This document shows, in pieces, positions 7,590 to 16,800 of a stretch of 64,000 nt of DNA. The position numbers and the translations under genes are program-made. Numbering within the stretch: position 1 is the stretch's first letter; the number at the start of each line of letters is the position of its first letter. Location of the stretch: the NCBI GenBank assembly GCA_016194905.1, contig JACQAP010000020.1, positions 62,001 through 126,000 on the forward strand, in the 5' to 3' direction. The notes under the pieces are model-generated. The model did not search any database and was not told the DNA's origin. It saw only the letters and a program-made list of their open reading frames with translations. This stretch comes from Betaproteobacteria bacterium. Its GTDB lineage: Bacteria; Pseudomonadota; Gammaproteobacteria; Burkholderiales; JACQAP01.

Positions 7590-9212
7590 TCAGTTAACGC
7601 CGCCGAAAGCAAAGCCGCGCCCCGGCGCTGCTTCCAGCAATGCTCGGGTGTACGCATGGACCGGATGCCGGAACACTTCAGCAATCGGCCCCTGCTCCAC
7701 GACTCGCCCCCGCTGCATCACCGCCACCCGATTGCAGATCTGCGCCGCAACCCTGAGATCGTGCGTAATGAAAATCATGGTCAGTCCCAGGCGCCCCTGC
7801 AGGTCCCGGAGCAGATCGAGAATCTGCGCCTGAACCGAGACGTCGAGCGCGGAGACCGCCTCGTCAGCGATCAGCACCTCGGGCTCGATCGCGAGCGCAC
7901 GGGCGATGCAGATTCTCTGCCTCTGTCCGCCCGAAAACTCATGCGGATAGCGGTCGAGGGAGCGTTGCGTCAGGCTTACCAGCTCCAACAGCTCGGCCGC
8001 CTTTTTGTAAGCTTCACTGCGGGCCGCACCGAAATTCATCGGTCCCTCGGCAATCGCGGCGCCGACTGTTCGGCGCGGATTGAGAGAGCGGTACGGGTCC
8101 TGGAACACCACTTGCACCTTGCGGCGGAAGCGCAAAGCCGCCTCGCCGCGCAGCCGCGTCACCACCTCGCCGTCGAGTTCGATTTCGCCACTGCTGGGTT
8201 CAATCAGCCGCGCGATCATGCGGGCGACGGTGGACTTGCCCGATCCGGATTCGCCGACGATGCCGAGCGTCTCTCCCCGGTTCACACTCAGTTCTACCGA
8301 CTCGGCCGCCCGCACCTGGTGGCTGCTGCGCAGCCAGCGGCCGCTTTCGAACACCTTACCGAGGGCGCGGGTGCGCAGATGAACCGGCGCCTGTGCCCGC
8401 GATTGCGTATTGCGCGGAACGAGGCTGGGTACGGCATCGAGCAGCATGCGCGTGTATTCGTGCCGCGGATGCACGAGCAACTCCCGCGCCGGCCCGGATT
8501 CGACGAGCTCGCCGAGCTTGAGCACCGCGACCCGGTCGGCGATCTCCGAGACCACGCCGAAATCGTGAGTGATGAACAGCACCGCCGTACCGTTTTCGCG
8601 CTGCAGCTCGCGGATCAAGTGCAGGATCTCCGCCTGGGTGGTGACGTCAAGCGCGGTGGTGGGCTCGTCTGCGATCAGTAGCATCGGCTTCAGGATCAGC
8701 GCCAGGGCAATCATGATGCGTTGGCGCTGTCCGCCCGAAAGCTGGTGCGGGTAGGCGGCGTAGATTCGCGCCGGGTCCGGCAGCCGCACGCGCTCGAGCA
8801 TTTCCAGGATGCGCGCGCGCCGCTGCGCCTGTTTGACAGCCGTATGCTGGCGCAGCAGTTCGTCGATCTGAGAGCCGCAGGTCATCACCGGGTTGAGCGC
8901 GGTCATCGGCTCCTGAAATATCATCGACATCTTTTCTCCGCGCAACCGGCGCAGCCTGTCCGGCGCCGCCTGCAGCAAGTCCTCGCCCGCGAGCAGTACG
9001 CGTCCGGTAACCGGCCGCACGCCGGCCGGCAGCAGACCCATCACGGTATGGGCGATGACCGATTTGCCCGAACCCGATTCGCCGAGCAGGCAAACCACTT
9101 GCCCGGCAGCTATTTCAAAGCTGACCCGGTCGACGGCATGTAGGCGATCGGCGCCGGGCGGCAGCCGCACGCGCAGGTCTTCAACGCGCAGAACCGGCAT
9201 TGCGGCGCTCAT
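7590..9212 (-). CDS. Peptide-type ABC transporter, fused double ATP-binding protein
   Basis: 540 residues carrying two complete ABC domains, equivalent to DppD and DppF (or OppD/OppF) joined in one chain, as in GsiA and YejF. Each half has a Walker A (GESGSGKS at 44-51 and again near 320), a signature (LSGGQRQ; FSGGQRQ) and a Walker B (LLIADEPTTALD; VLIADEAVSALD), and each ends in the oligopeptide/dipeptide C-terminal region. It powers import through the two permeases encoded just upstream; its ATG overlaps the stop of the DppC-like gene by four bases. Last gene of the operon. The second Walker B reads DEA instead of DEP, a common and harmless variant. Confidence 0.93.
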   Translation of the reverse strand: MSAAMPVLRVEDLRVRLPPGADRLHAVDRVSFEIAAGQVVCLLGESGSGKSVIAHTVMGLLPAGVRPVTGRVLLAGEDLLQAAPDRLRRLRGEKMSMIFQEPMTALNPVMTCGSQIDELLRQHTAVKQAQRRARILEMLERVRLPDPARIYAAYPHQLSGGQRQRIMIALALILKPMLLIADEPTTALDVTTQAEILHLIRELQRENGTAVLFITHDFGVVSEIADRVAVLKLGELVESGPARELLVHPRHEYTRMLLDAVPSLVPRNTQSRAQAPVHLRTRALGKVFESGRWLRSSHQVRAAESVELSVNRGETLGIVGESGSGKSTVARMIARLIEPSSGEIELDGEVVTRLRGEAALRFRRKVQVVFQDPYRSLNPRRTVGAAIAEGPMNFGAARSEAYKKAAELLELVSLTQRSLDRYPHEFSGGQRQRICIARALAIEPEVLIADEAVSALDVSVQAQILDLLRDLQGRLGLTMIFITHDLRVAAQICNRVAVMQRGRVVEQGPIAEVFRHPVHAYTRALLEAAPGRGFAFGGVN

Positions 9213-10153
9213 ATCTTGCGCGCCCCACGCTCGTTGAAACGCGGGTCGAGCGTGTCACGCAGCCCGTCACCCAGCATGTTCACGGCGAGCACCGTGAGCG
9301 CGAGGAATACGCCCGGGAACAGGACATTGTGCGGATACTGGTTAAACTGCAGCCGCCCCTCGGCCATGATGTTGCCCCAGGTCGGCACGTCCGTTGACAG
9401 ACCCGCACCGAGAAAACTCAGGATCGCCTCGACCAGGATGGCCGATGCACAGATATAGGTGCCCTGCACGATCAGCGGCGCCAGCGTGTTGGGCAGGATG
9501 TGGCGGTAGAGCAGCCTGAAGGTGCGGGTGCCGACCGCTACCGCTGCCTCTACGTAGGGCTCCTCCCGGATCGACAGCACCAGTGAGCGCGTCAGCCGCG
9601 TCACGCGTGGGATCTCGGGAATGGCGATGGCCAGGATGACGGTCCACAACGAGGCGCGCCACAGCGACACCAGCGCAATCGCGAGCAGGAGCCCGGGAAT
9701 CGCCATTATCCCGTCCATGATGCGCATTACGATGCCGTCGAGCCAGCGCACGTAGCCGGACACCAGCCCGATGGCCACACCCGCCAGCAAGCTGAGCGCA
9801 GCCACCGTTATTCCCAACACCAGCGAGACGCGGCCGCCGTAGAGCACCCGGCTGTAGATATCGCGCCCATAACTGTCGGTGCCCATCCAGAAGGTATGGG
9901 CAAAGCTGTCCCCGAGAAGCGTGGTGACCGTGGCGGCGGCGCCCGGCAACAGGTCGCGATTGGTCGGGTCGATCCATGTCGCATCGATGGTGCCGAGCCA
10001 GGGCGCGCACGCGGACACGATACCCAGCACGATGAGCACCATCCCGCCGATCAGCACCGCGGTGTTTCCGAGCAGCCTGCGCGACGTACCTCGCGCCGCA
10101 AGCGCTTCATCCCGTCCGGGAGATTCCAGAGTCGGATCGGAAAGCGGAATCAT
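9209..10153 (-). CDS. Peptide-type ABC transporter permease, DppC-like
   Basis: 314 residues with six predicted membrane helices and the binding-protein-dependent permease signature around EAAVAVGTRTFRLLYRHILP (the EAA loop that contacts the ATPase). The N-terminal ~30 residues are cytoplasmic, followed by the first helix LIGGMVLIVLGIVSACAPWL, as in DppC/OppC. The frame is open much further upstream, but the ATG at 10153 overlaps the TGA of the DppB-like gene (TGATG), which fixes the start by translational coupling. Pairs with the DppB-like permease. Confidence 0.93.
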   Translation of the reverse strand: MIPLSDPTLESPGRDEALAARGTSRRLLGNTAVLIGGMVLIVLGIVSACAPWLGTIDATWIDPTNRDLLPGAAATVTTLLGDSFAHTFWMGTDSYGRDIYSRVLYGGRVSLVLGITVAALSLLAGVAIGLVSGYVRWLDGIVMRIMDGIMAIPGLLLAIALVSLWRASLWTVILAIAIPEIPRVTRLTRSLVLSIREEPYVEAAVAVGTRTFRLLYRHILPNTLAPLIVQGTYICASAILVEAILSFLGAGLSTDVPTWGNIMAEGRLQFNQYPHNVLFPGVFLALTVLAVNMLGDGLRDTLDPRFNERGARKI

Positions 10154-11094
10154 CAGTAGCGAATGCGTGGGTCGAACAACGTGTAACTGAGGTCGATGAG
10201 CAAATTGACAACCACGTATGCGGCGGAGAACAACAGGATTACGCCTTGAATCGTGGGGAAATCGCGCGCCAGCACGGCATCCACGGTAAGCCGCCCCAGT
10301 CCGGGGATCGCGTAGACGCTCTCTGTCACCACCACGCCACCGATCAGCAACGCGATGCCGATTCCGATCACGGTCACGATAGGGATGGCGGCATTGGCCA
10401 GCGCATGGCGGACCAGCACCACGGGCTCCGGCAGCCCCTTCGCGCGCGCGGTGCGCACAAAGTCCTCGGTAAGCGCGTCGGATACGGCGGCGCGCGTAAC
10501 GCGCGCAATCAACGCAATGTAGATCACCGACAGGGTGAGGCTCGGCAGGATCAAATGTCGCATGCATGGAATCAAGCCATCGGCAATCCGGCGATAGCCC
10601 TCCACCGGAAGCCAGCCGAGTTTGAGCGAAACCAGCCAGATCAGCAGGTAGGCAAGCACGAATACCGGGATGGAGAAGCCGAGCGTGGAAAAACCCATGA
10701 GGACGCGGTCGAGCCAGCCACCGCGTCGCCAGGCCGCCAGCACCCCAAGCGGAACGGCAACCAGTACCGCGAGCACGATGGTGGCGAGCGCCAGCGCGAG
10801 CGTGGGTTCCAGCCGCTGCGCGATCAGCGCGGTCACCGGCATCTTGAAAAAGAACGACTCGCCGAGATCGCCGCGGAGAACGGCAGCGATCCAGATGCCG
10901 AACTGTACCGCGAGCGACCTGTTGAGCCCGAGGCTGTCGCGGATCTTCGCGATCTGCTCAGTCGTCGCGCTGTCGCCGGCAATCACCGCCGCCGGGTCTC
11001 CGGGCGTGAGCCGCAGCATCAGAAACACGAACACCGCCACCACCAGCAGGACGGGAATCGTGGCAAGAATCCGGCGCAGAATGAAACGAAGCAT
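10153..11094 (-). CDS. Peptide-type ABC transporter permease, DppB-like
   Basis: 313 residues. Begins with the classic DppB/OppB start (MLRFILRRILATIPVLLVV) and the block RLTPGDPA, has six membrane helices and an EAA-type loop (FVRTARAKGLPEPVVLVRHA), and ends in DLSYTLFDPRIRY, all typical of this permease type. Forms the channel with the DppC-like partner; TGATG overlap with it. Lies 91 bases downstream of the binding-protein gene. Substrate class is peptide/nickel/glutathione-like; which one is decided by the binding protein and cannot be read here. Confidence 0.94.
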   Translation of the reverse strand: MLRFILRRILATIPVLLVVAVFVFLMLRLTPGDPAAVIAGDSATTEQIAKIRDSLGLNRSLAVQFGIWIAAVLRGDLGESFFFKMPVTALIAQRLEPTLALALATIVLAVLVAVPLGVLAAWRRGGWLDRVLMGFSTLGFSIPVFVLAYLLIWLVSLKLGWLPVEGYRRIADGLIPCMRHLILPSLTLSVIYIALIARVTRAAVSDALTEDFVRTARAKGLPEPVVLVRHALANAAIPIVTVIGIGIALLIGGVVVTESVYAIPGLGRLTVDAVLARDFPTIQGVILLFSAAYVVVNLLIDLSYTLFDPRIRY

Positions 11095-11185
11095 CTGGAA
11101 GAAAGGGTTCGTCGCTGACGAATCTGGTTAATCGGGCATACCGTCAGGATCTCGATGCAGCAGATCCCCGGCGACCTGCACGCGA

Positions 11186-12760
11186 TCAGTGCTTCTGCAG
11201 ATTCCAGGGCACTAGGAAGAAGCCGATCACGAACCCGGTCACATTCTTGCGGGCCGCCACGGGAAAGTTGTACTCGCCTACCGGCACGTGAGTGCCGATT
11301 TCCATGGCGCGCGCCTGCGTCTTTTCCGCCAGCGTCTTGCGTGACTTCTGGTCGTCCGCACGGGCAAAGGCATCCCGCAAGTCCTCGAGCGCTTTGTCGC
11401 AAGGCCAGCCGAACCAGGTCTTGTCGCAGGCGGCGTTGAGCGCCGAATTGGAGATCGGGTTCATCACGTCCACCGAGGCCCAGACCGTGAGGAAGATATT
11501 CCACCCGCCTTGCGAAACGGGGTCCTTCTTGGCCCGGCGCGACACCAGCGTTTGCCAGTCCATCGCCTGCATGTCCACCTTGAACCCGGCCTGGCGCAGC
11601 AACTGGGCGGCGACGACCGGCAGCTTGGCGATCACCGCAAGGTCGGTGGGCTGCATGATCACTACCGTAGTACCGTCGTAGCCGGAATCCTTGAGCAGTT
11701 GCTGGGCCCGCTTCATGTCCGGTTTGGCGATAAAGTCCATCGCGACTTCGGTGGCATAAGCGGTACCGCAGGGATAGACGGAAAAACAGGTGCGGTACAT
11801 CTCGGGGATGCCCACCTGAGTGCGCAGGAACGCAAGCTGGTTCATCGCGGCCATTGCCGCCTGGCGCACCTTGGGGTTGTCGAAGGGCGGTTGCAGTTGG
11901 TTGAAGCGCAATATCGCTTGATATCCGAGCGGGTTGGTCTCAACCACCTGGATGTTCTTGTCCGCCTTGAACGATGCATAGAGCTCGTGAGCCGGCGCTT
12001 CGATTACGTCGATCTCGCCAGCTGCGAGCGCGTTGGCCTGGGTCTGGGGATCCTTGATGATCACCCACTCCACGCGGTCCACGTTGACCCGTTTGCCACC
12101 GGCGGTACCACTGGGCGGTTCCGGGCGCGGCTGGTAGTTCGGGTTCTTGACGTAGACCACCTTCTCACCCGGCTTCCATTCGTCTTTCCTGAAAATGAAG
12201 GGACCGGAGCCGGTGTAATCGTCGATCTGCTTGTCGGCGGGCGTTTCCGCCACCCGCTTGGGCATGATGAAAGGGACGTTGGAGCTGGGCTTGCCGAGAG
12301 ACTCGAGCACCAGACCGTAGGGCTCGGTGAGTTTCACGCGCAAGCTCCTGGCGTCAATCGCTTCCATGCTTTCGACAAAAGACATGAGCTTCTCGCCCAT
12401 GCTGTCGCGCTTGCCCCAGCGGCTGAGCGAGGCGATGACATCCTCGCTGGTGACCGTGGCGCCGTCGTGAAAGGCAAGTCCTTCGCGCAGCGTGAAGGTC
12501 CAGGTCTTCTTGTCCTTGCTGACCGTGTATTTGTCCACCATCTGCGGCCGGATCCCGCCCTTGGCATCCATGCCGAAAAGCGTGTCGTAGATCATGTAGC
12601 CGTGATTGCGGGTGATGTAGGCGGTGGTCCAGATCGGATCGAGAATGGTGAGATTCGACTGCGGCGTGATGCGCAGGATCTTCTCGCCTTGCGCGGACGC
12701 TGGCCCGCACAAAATCAATGCGAAAAATCCGGCAAGCACCAGAAGTAAGCGCAAGCGCAT
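11186..12760 (-). CDS. ABC transporter substrate-binding protein, family 5
   Basis: 524 residues from the ATG at 12760, chosen because AAAAGGGG lies just upstream and because it starts a clean signal peptide (LLLVLAGFFALILCGPASAQ). The mature protein has SBP family 5 landmarks: an early block with LDPIWTT, DGATVTSEDVI, GSGPFIF and a C-terminal Cys pair. First gene of the importer operon (binding protein, DppB, DppC, ATPase), so it delivers the ligand to the membrane complex from the periplasm. Ligand unknown: peptides, glutathione or opine-like compounds are all imported by this family. It is divergent from the ArsR gene at 12953, with 192 bases between them. Confidence 0.92.
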   Translation of the reverse strand: MRLRLLLVLAGFFALILCGPASAQGEKILRITPQSNLTILDPIWTTAYITRNHGYMIYDTLFGMDAKGGIRPQMVDKYTVSKDKKTWTFTLREGLAFHDGATVTSEDVIASLSRWGKRDSMGEKLMSFVESMEAIDARSLRVKLTEPYGLVLESLGKPSSNVPFIMPKRVAETPADKQIDDYTGSGPFIFRKDEWKPGEKVVYVKNPNYQPRPEPPSGTAGGKRVNVDRVEWVIIKDPQTQANALAAGEIDVIEAPAHELYASFKADKNIQVVETNPLGYQAILRFNQLQPPFDNPKVRQAAMAAMNQLAFLRTQVGIPEMYRTCFSVYPCGTAYATEVAMDFIAKPDMKRAQQLLKDSGYDGTTVVIMQPTDLAVIAKLPVVAAQLLRQAGFKVDMQAMDWQTLVSRRAKKDPVSQGGWNIFLTVWASVDVMNPISNSALNAACDKTWFGWPCDKALEDLRDAFARADDQKSRKTLAEKTQARAMEIGTHVPVGEYNFPVAARKNVTGFVIGFFLVPWNLQKH

Positions 12761-12952
12761 ATGTGACCCCTTTTCTTCGCGGACTGCCCGGATGGTAAGG
12801 CAAGAGATGTGCCGAGCAATACCACCCGTCTGCGCCGGCACGGCAGGTCACATCAGAATGCCATACCACGCACCTAGGCGCACCGTCATCGCAGGAATAC
12901 ATATATTGACCTTTCCTGGACATCCGAATCCGATCGGGTTTACCTTGGAATC

Positions 12953-13246
12953 ATGGCAACCTCCAAAGATGCTCGACTGACGGACCGGCAGATTGCGCGG
13001 ATCTCCCGCGCCCTGGCCGAACCGCGACGCTATCAGATCCTCAAGCAGATCGGGTCCTCCGACGACCCGTGTCCCTGCAGCGTCCTGCACCAAGCCCACG
13101 ACGTAAGCGCCGCGACCCTCTCTCATCACATCAAAGAGCTGGAGACGGCCGGCTTGGTCCATATCGTTCGCGAAGGCAAGTTCATGAACCTCGTCCTCCA
13201 ACGCGACGTACTGCGCGCCTACCTGGACCGACTCTCGAAAATTTAA
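12953..13246 (+). CDS. ArsR-family winged-helix regulator
   Basis: 97 residues, a typical ArsR-type length. The helix-turn-helix reads as [20 protein letters not shown] (recognition helix [10 protein letters not shown]), followed by a beta wing ([12 protein letters not shown]) and a C-terminal dimer helix. A DPCPCS motif ahead of the HTH offers two Cys, but I see no full metal site of the CxC...H type, so it may sense redox or small molecules. It sits 94 bases before an SDR gene, and a palindrome in that gap (13287-13302) is a likely operator, so it probably represses the SDR gene and perhaps itself. It is also divergent from the ABC operon. Confidence 0.88.
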   Translation: MATSKDARLTDRQIARISRALAEPRRYQILKQIGSSDDPCPCSVLHQAHDVSAATLSHHIKELETAGLVHIVREGKFMNLVLQRDVLRAYLDRLSKI

Positions 13247-13286
13247 TCCTGCAGAGCCGTGCATGGTTGACTTCACGCTTTTTCAG

Positions 13287-13302
13287 TTAGATACTTGTCT
13301 AA
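13287..13302. promoter_or_regulatory. Candidate ArsR operator upstream of SDR
   Basis: TTAGATACTTGTCTAA is an imperfect palindrome (TTAGA-N6-TCTAA), followed at once by a second TCTAAT half site. It lies between the ArsR stop and the SDR start, about 40 bases before the ATG at 13340, a position suited to repression. Binding by the ArsR protein is inference. Confidence 0.5.
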
Positions 13303-13339
13303 TCGTCTAATTGAAGACGAATTGATTAGGAGAATGCAG

Positions 13340-14089
13340 ATGAGCAAGTTGACAGGCAAGGTGGCCATCGTGACGGGCGCGTCGAAGGGAATCGGCGCGG
13401 GGATCGCGAAGGGCCTGGGCGCTGCGGGGGCTGCGGTCGTGGTGAATTACGCCTCCAGCAAGGAGGGTGCGGACCGCGTTGTCGCGGAGATCAGCAGCAA
13501 GGGCGGCAAGGCGATCGCGGTCCAGGGCGACATGTCGAAGTCGGCCGACGTGCAGCGGCTGTTCAAGGAAACGAAGAAGGTGTTTGGATCGCTGGATGTG
13601 CTCGTGAACAACGCGGGGGTCTTTGAGTTTGAGCCGCTCGAGGCGGTCACGGAGGCCGAGTTCCACCGGGAGTTCAACACCAACGTCCTCGGTCCGATGC
13701 TGACGATTCAGGAGGCGATGAAGCATTTCGGGCCCAAGGGCGGAAGCGTGATCAACATCAGCTCCGTCGCCAGTGCAAACCCGGTGCCAAACTCGGTGGT
13801 GTACGCGGCGACCAAGAGCGCCGTGGACTCGATCACGCGCGGGCTTGCGAAGGAGTTGGGACCCAGGAAGATCCGGGTGAACGCCATCGCTCCGGGTGGC
13901 GTGGAAACGGAAGGCACCCATCGGATCGGAGTCATCGGAAGCGACTTCGAGAAGCAGATGGTGGCGGAGACCCCGCTTGGACGATTTGGGCAGCCGGAGG
14001 ACATCGCGCAGGTTGCGGTGTTCCTGGCCTCAGATGACTCCGGATGGCTGACGGGCGAGAGAATTACGGCATCCGGCGGCTATCGGTAA
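13340..14089 (+). CDS. SDR family NAD(P)-dependent oxidoreductase (FabG-like)
   Basis: 249 residues. Classical short-chain dehydrogenase with cofactor motif TGASKGIGAG, NNAG motif (LVNNAGVFEF), catalytic Ser in INISSVAS, YxxxK in YAATKSAV, and the C-terminal LTGERITASGGYR. Start set at 13340, with AGGAG seven bases upstream; an ATG six bases earlier is too close to that site. The closest functional groups are glucose/3-oxoacyl reductases; the substrate is not readable. Probably controlled by the ArsR protein encoded upstream. A strong hairpin follows at 14103. Confidence 0.92.
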   Translation: MSKLTGKVAIVTGASKGIGAGIAKGLGAAGAAVVVNYASSKEGADRVVAEISSKGGKAIAVQGDMSKSADVQRLFKETKKVFGSLDVLVNNAGVFEFEPLEAVTEAEFHREFNTNVLGPMLTIQEAMKHFGPKGGSVINISSVASANPVPNSVVYAATKSAVDSITRGLAKELGPRKIRVNAIAPGGVETEGTHRIGVIGSDFEKQMVAETPLGRFGQPEDIAQVAVFLASDDSGWLTGERITASGGYR

Positions 14090-14102
14090 GGCCGCGCGAT
14101 AA

Positions 14103-14140
14103 GGTCCGCCCTCTGCCGATGGTCATGCAGAGGGTGGACC
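14103..14140 (+). terminator. Strong hairpin after the SDR gene
   Basis: Arms GGTCCGCCCTCTGC (14103-14116) and GCAGAGGGTGGACC (14127-14140) pair with a single mismatch around a 10-base loop. It begins 14 bases after the SDR stop codon. It lacks a clean T run, so termination may be weak or the hairpin may protect the 3' end. Confidence 0.6.
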
Positions 14141-14319
14141 CCTTGGTCTGCCTAACAGCTCAAACAGTTACTTGTCTACCTGCTCGGATGTCGCTTGATC
14201 GCGTGACGGTTTTTCGGTCGACGGCGCCTTGTCCTGACTCGCGTATTCAAGCTGGCCCAACACCGAATACCCACAGGCGCACCGGATGTCTCTCTCCCGA
14301 GTGGGTGCGCTCTGTTCCT

Positions 14320-14344
14320 GGGGAGGGGTGCCTCCCCTTTTTTT
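14320..14344 (+). terminator. Rho-independent terminator without an assigned gene
   Basis: GGGGAGG (14320-14326), loop GGTG, CCTCCCC (14331-14337), then seven T. A textbook rightward terminator. The nearest upstream gene ends at 14089 and has its own hairpin, so this may end a short untranslated RNA or catch read-through. Confidence 0.7.
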
Positions 14345-14721
14345 CGACTATCGGTGCCAGCGCATGCTCTTCGAGAACGGCACCGGAGACCGCCAAAGAG
14401 GAGCGAGGAAACCCGGATCAAGCTCGCGGTGCGCATAAACTTTCTTTCTCAAATAGCAGCTTGTCCGGTCAATAAATGGTCTTCATGGGATGTGCCACTA
14501 CCGACCGGTTAATCCCCCATCCGTTCCCGTGGTTTTGAATGACTGCTTCGCCTTGGCAAGCGAAACGTCCGAAGACCGCTGAAACAATCAGACTAAAGTC
14601 AAGAAGATTCTTGCATAATGTTTTGGTCGCCCACCAAGATTACCTAGCATGAGACTTGCCCCGGTAAAGTCTGCGGCGCAAAATGCGCGGTCACACTCGA
14701 ATGCACCGTAGGGATACCCGG
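14345..14721. other. Intergenic stretch, no gene seen
   Basis: About 375 bases between the terminator at 14344 and the winged-helix gene. No frame on either strand has a ribosome site and coding composition. It should carry the promoter of the winged-helix gene; I could not identify it with confidence. Confidence 0.45.
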
Positions 14722-14997
14722 ATGAACACCTCAATTCTCCAATTTCTGAGAGACAACGGCGAACAAATGGACGCCGAGATTGCCAAGGCGCTCCGCATGC
14801 CTAAGGCGCTGGTTCAGAAACACATTTCGCAACTTTCATCGGCGGGAGAAGTGATCTGCTGTCAGGCGACACGATTCTTCAACGGAAAGAAGGTCGAGGG
14901 CGTAAGTTGCCGTCTGTCCGCCTACATACCGCCGCGCGCCACGGGGCCCAAGCCCGGAGCGAAGCGAGGCGTCGCCCCTGTGACGAGTGTCGCGTGA
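14722..14997 (+). CDS. Small winged-helix DNA-binding protein
   Basis: 91 residues from the ATG at 14722. The N-terminal 60 residues fold as a winged helix: SILQFLRDNGEQMDAEIAKA, a recognition helix region PKALVQKHISQLSSAGEV and a wing (VICCQATRFFNGKKVEGVSC). The tail is basic and Pro/Gly rich (PPRATGPKPGAKRG), suited to nucleic-acid contact. A MarR- or replication-regulator-like fold is likely; no effector domain is present. A perfect terminator follows at 15076. Monocistronic; target unknown. The frame is open 39 bases further upstream, but residues there look non-coding. Confidence 0.7.
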   Translation: MNTSILQFLRDNGEQMDAEIAKALRMPKALVQKHISQLSSAGEVICCQATRFFNGKKVEGVSCRLSAYIPPRATGPKPGAKRGVAPVTSVA

Positions 14998-15075
14998 GGC
15001 AATGATCGATCCAGGCAGATCCTCGCCTCGCTTCACATTAGGAACAAACCGATCTGAGCGCAGTTAGATCAAATG

Positions 15076-15107
15076 AAACGGGCACCGAATGGTGCCCGTT
15101 TCTTTTT
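15076..15107 (+). terminator. Rho-independent terminator of the winged-helix gene
   Basis: AAACGGGCACC (15076-15086) and GGTGCCCGTTT (15091-15101) form an 11-base perfect stem with loop GAAT, followed by TCTTTTT. The same stem with a different loop recurs at 17290-17313. Confidence 0.85.
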
Positions 15108-15230
15108 CAGCGCCTACCCTCTGGAGTGGGTACGTGGAGGAAAAACCGGGGCGCTCCTGCAGTGTGCACAAAGCGTTTTCTTGGGGCCAGCGCAGCCTGA
15201 TCCTTTCCTTTCTTCCCGGCCAAGCCGCGG

Positions 15231-15258
15231 TTGACATCGGATGATCGGCTATTACACT
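15231..15258 (+). promoter_or_regulatory. Sigma-70 type promoter of the amidohydrolase gene
   Basis: TTGACA (15231-15236), 16-base spacer, TACACT (15253-15258). It points at the amidohydrolase, leaving a leader of about 65 bases before the ATG at 15331. A perfect -35 box and a good -10 box with near-ideal spacing. Confidence 0.65.
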
Positions 15259-15330
15259 CCATGTCATCCGAGTGCTGGAGGTGGCACGCGCTACCGAAAG
15301 CCGGCTGGTCACCGTCAACATGAGGAGTCG

Positions 15331-16800
15331 ATGATGAAGTTGAATCGTCATGCGTTCCGTGTTCGCCCCGGCATGCGCCAAGGTCTGCGAACGGAAGTGC
15401 CGATCCCGACCCGGCTTGTATCCAACGAGGAGTTTCCGCCGCTGCTGCAGACCGCCGCCCAGCGGGAGGTGGAGGCCCGGATCCTGGCCGAGGCGGGACG
15501 CCTGGCCGCGAGGCTCGGCGTCAGCCGGCGGGACTTCCTGCGGACGAGCGGCGGGATGGTGACGTCGTTCCTCGCGATGAATGCGGTCTTCGGCCGGTTC
15601 TTCAACGTCTCCGAAGCCGAGGCGGCGGATCAGGCGGCCGCACGGGAACTCAAAGGCGGTCCCCTCTTCATCTTCGACGTGCAGCTTCACTATGTCGGGG
15701 CGGGATACGACCCGACGAATGCGGAGGCCGAGCGCAAAGGCGCCGTCGCCAAGGGCAATCTACTGCGCTTGCGCGGTCGGGCGAAGCAAATGAATCCGAA
15801 GCTCGCATCCGACAGCGGCACCCTCGCCGACCTTTCGTGGCAGAACTTTATCAAGGAGGTGTTCCTCGACAGTGAGACCGCGATCGGGCTCATCTCCACG
15901 CCGCCTGGGCCTTATCCGAATGAGGCGGTCGTTCCGCCGAAAGAAATGACGCACATCCGTGACGAGATCAACCGCATCACGCAGTCGCGCCGGATGCTGG
16001 CTCATGGTCTGGTGACGCCGCAGTTGGGGCAGACCGATCTCGACTTCATGGAGATGCAGGCGGAAACGCTGAAGGTCGACGCCTGGAAGGGCTACACCGG
16101 GTCCTGTCCCAAGGGGTTCGACCGGGGCTGGTTCGTCGACGACGAGAAGATCGCTTACCCCATGCTCGAAAAGACCCGCCAGCTCGGAATACGGCGCTTC
16201 TGCGTCCACAAGGGCCTGCCGCTCGGCCCCGTCGCCGATTACAACCATCCGCGCGATCTGATCAAGGCGGCGAGGGATTTTCCCGACATCGATTTTCTCG
16301 CCTACCACTCCGGGCTGCTGGGGGTGGCGGCGGCGAAGGCGTCGGGCGAGGTGCCCTGGACCACCGAGTTCTGCGAGATGAAGAAGAAGAATCCAGGCAT
16401 CAACAACATCTACATGGAGCTGGGCTCCACCTTTGCGCAGCTCGTCACGACCAACCCCACGGCCTGCGCCCATCTGCTGGGCCAGATGATCGAAGCGTTC
16501 GGCGCGGACCACGTGCTATGAGGGACCGACTCGATCTGGTACGGCACGCCGCAGTGGCAGATCGAAGCGTTCCGGCGTTTCGAGATTCCCGACGCACTGA
16601 TCGAGAAGCATGGGTACGCACCGCTGACCCGCTCGGTGAAGGAGCAGATCTTCGGCCTGAACGGGGCGCGGGTTTTCGGCGTCGACGTGAATGCCAAACG
16701 CAACGAAATTCCCAGCGACTATCTGAGCCGGATCAAGATGAGTTATCTCGAGGAGGGCGCTGACCCGAGCCACCACTGGTACGGTTGGGTCGCGGCCTGA
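15331..16800 (+). pseudogene. Tat-exported amidohydrolase (ACMSD-like), interrupted by an in-frame TGA
   Basis: A single frame of 489 codons with one internal TGA at 16519-16521. The N-terminus (GAGGAG ahead of ATG ATG) holds a twin-arginine motif (SRRDFLRTSGG) near residue 70 and a hydrophobic stretch, so the enzyme is probably exported folded by Tat. The rest is an amidohydrolase-2 TIM barrel: FIFDVQLHYVG in place of the usual HxH strand, HKGLPLG, a YHSG block (LAYHSGLLGVAAA), then ADHVL-stop-GTDSIWYGTPQW. Relatives read LWGTDS here, so TGG has become TGA. The 93 codons after the stop keep full family resemblance (EAFRRFEIP, SHHWYGW), so the mutation is recent, or the stop is read through, or it is a sequencing error. 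Confidence 0.75.

Noticed and set aside
16519-16521. TGA read as selenocysteine or as Trp by a changed code
   Set aside because: TGA ends many genes in this window, so the code is standard. The family residue is Trp, not Cys, and I see no convincing hairpin with a proper apical loop just downstream.
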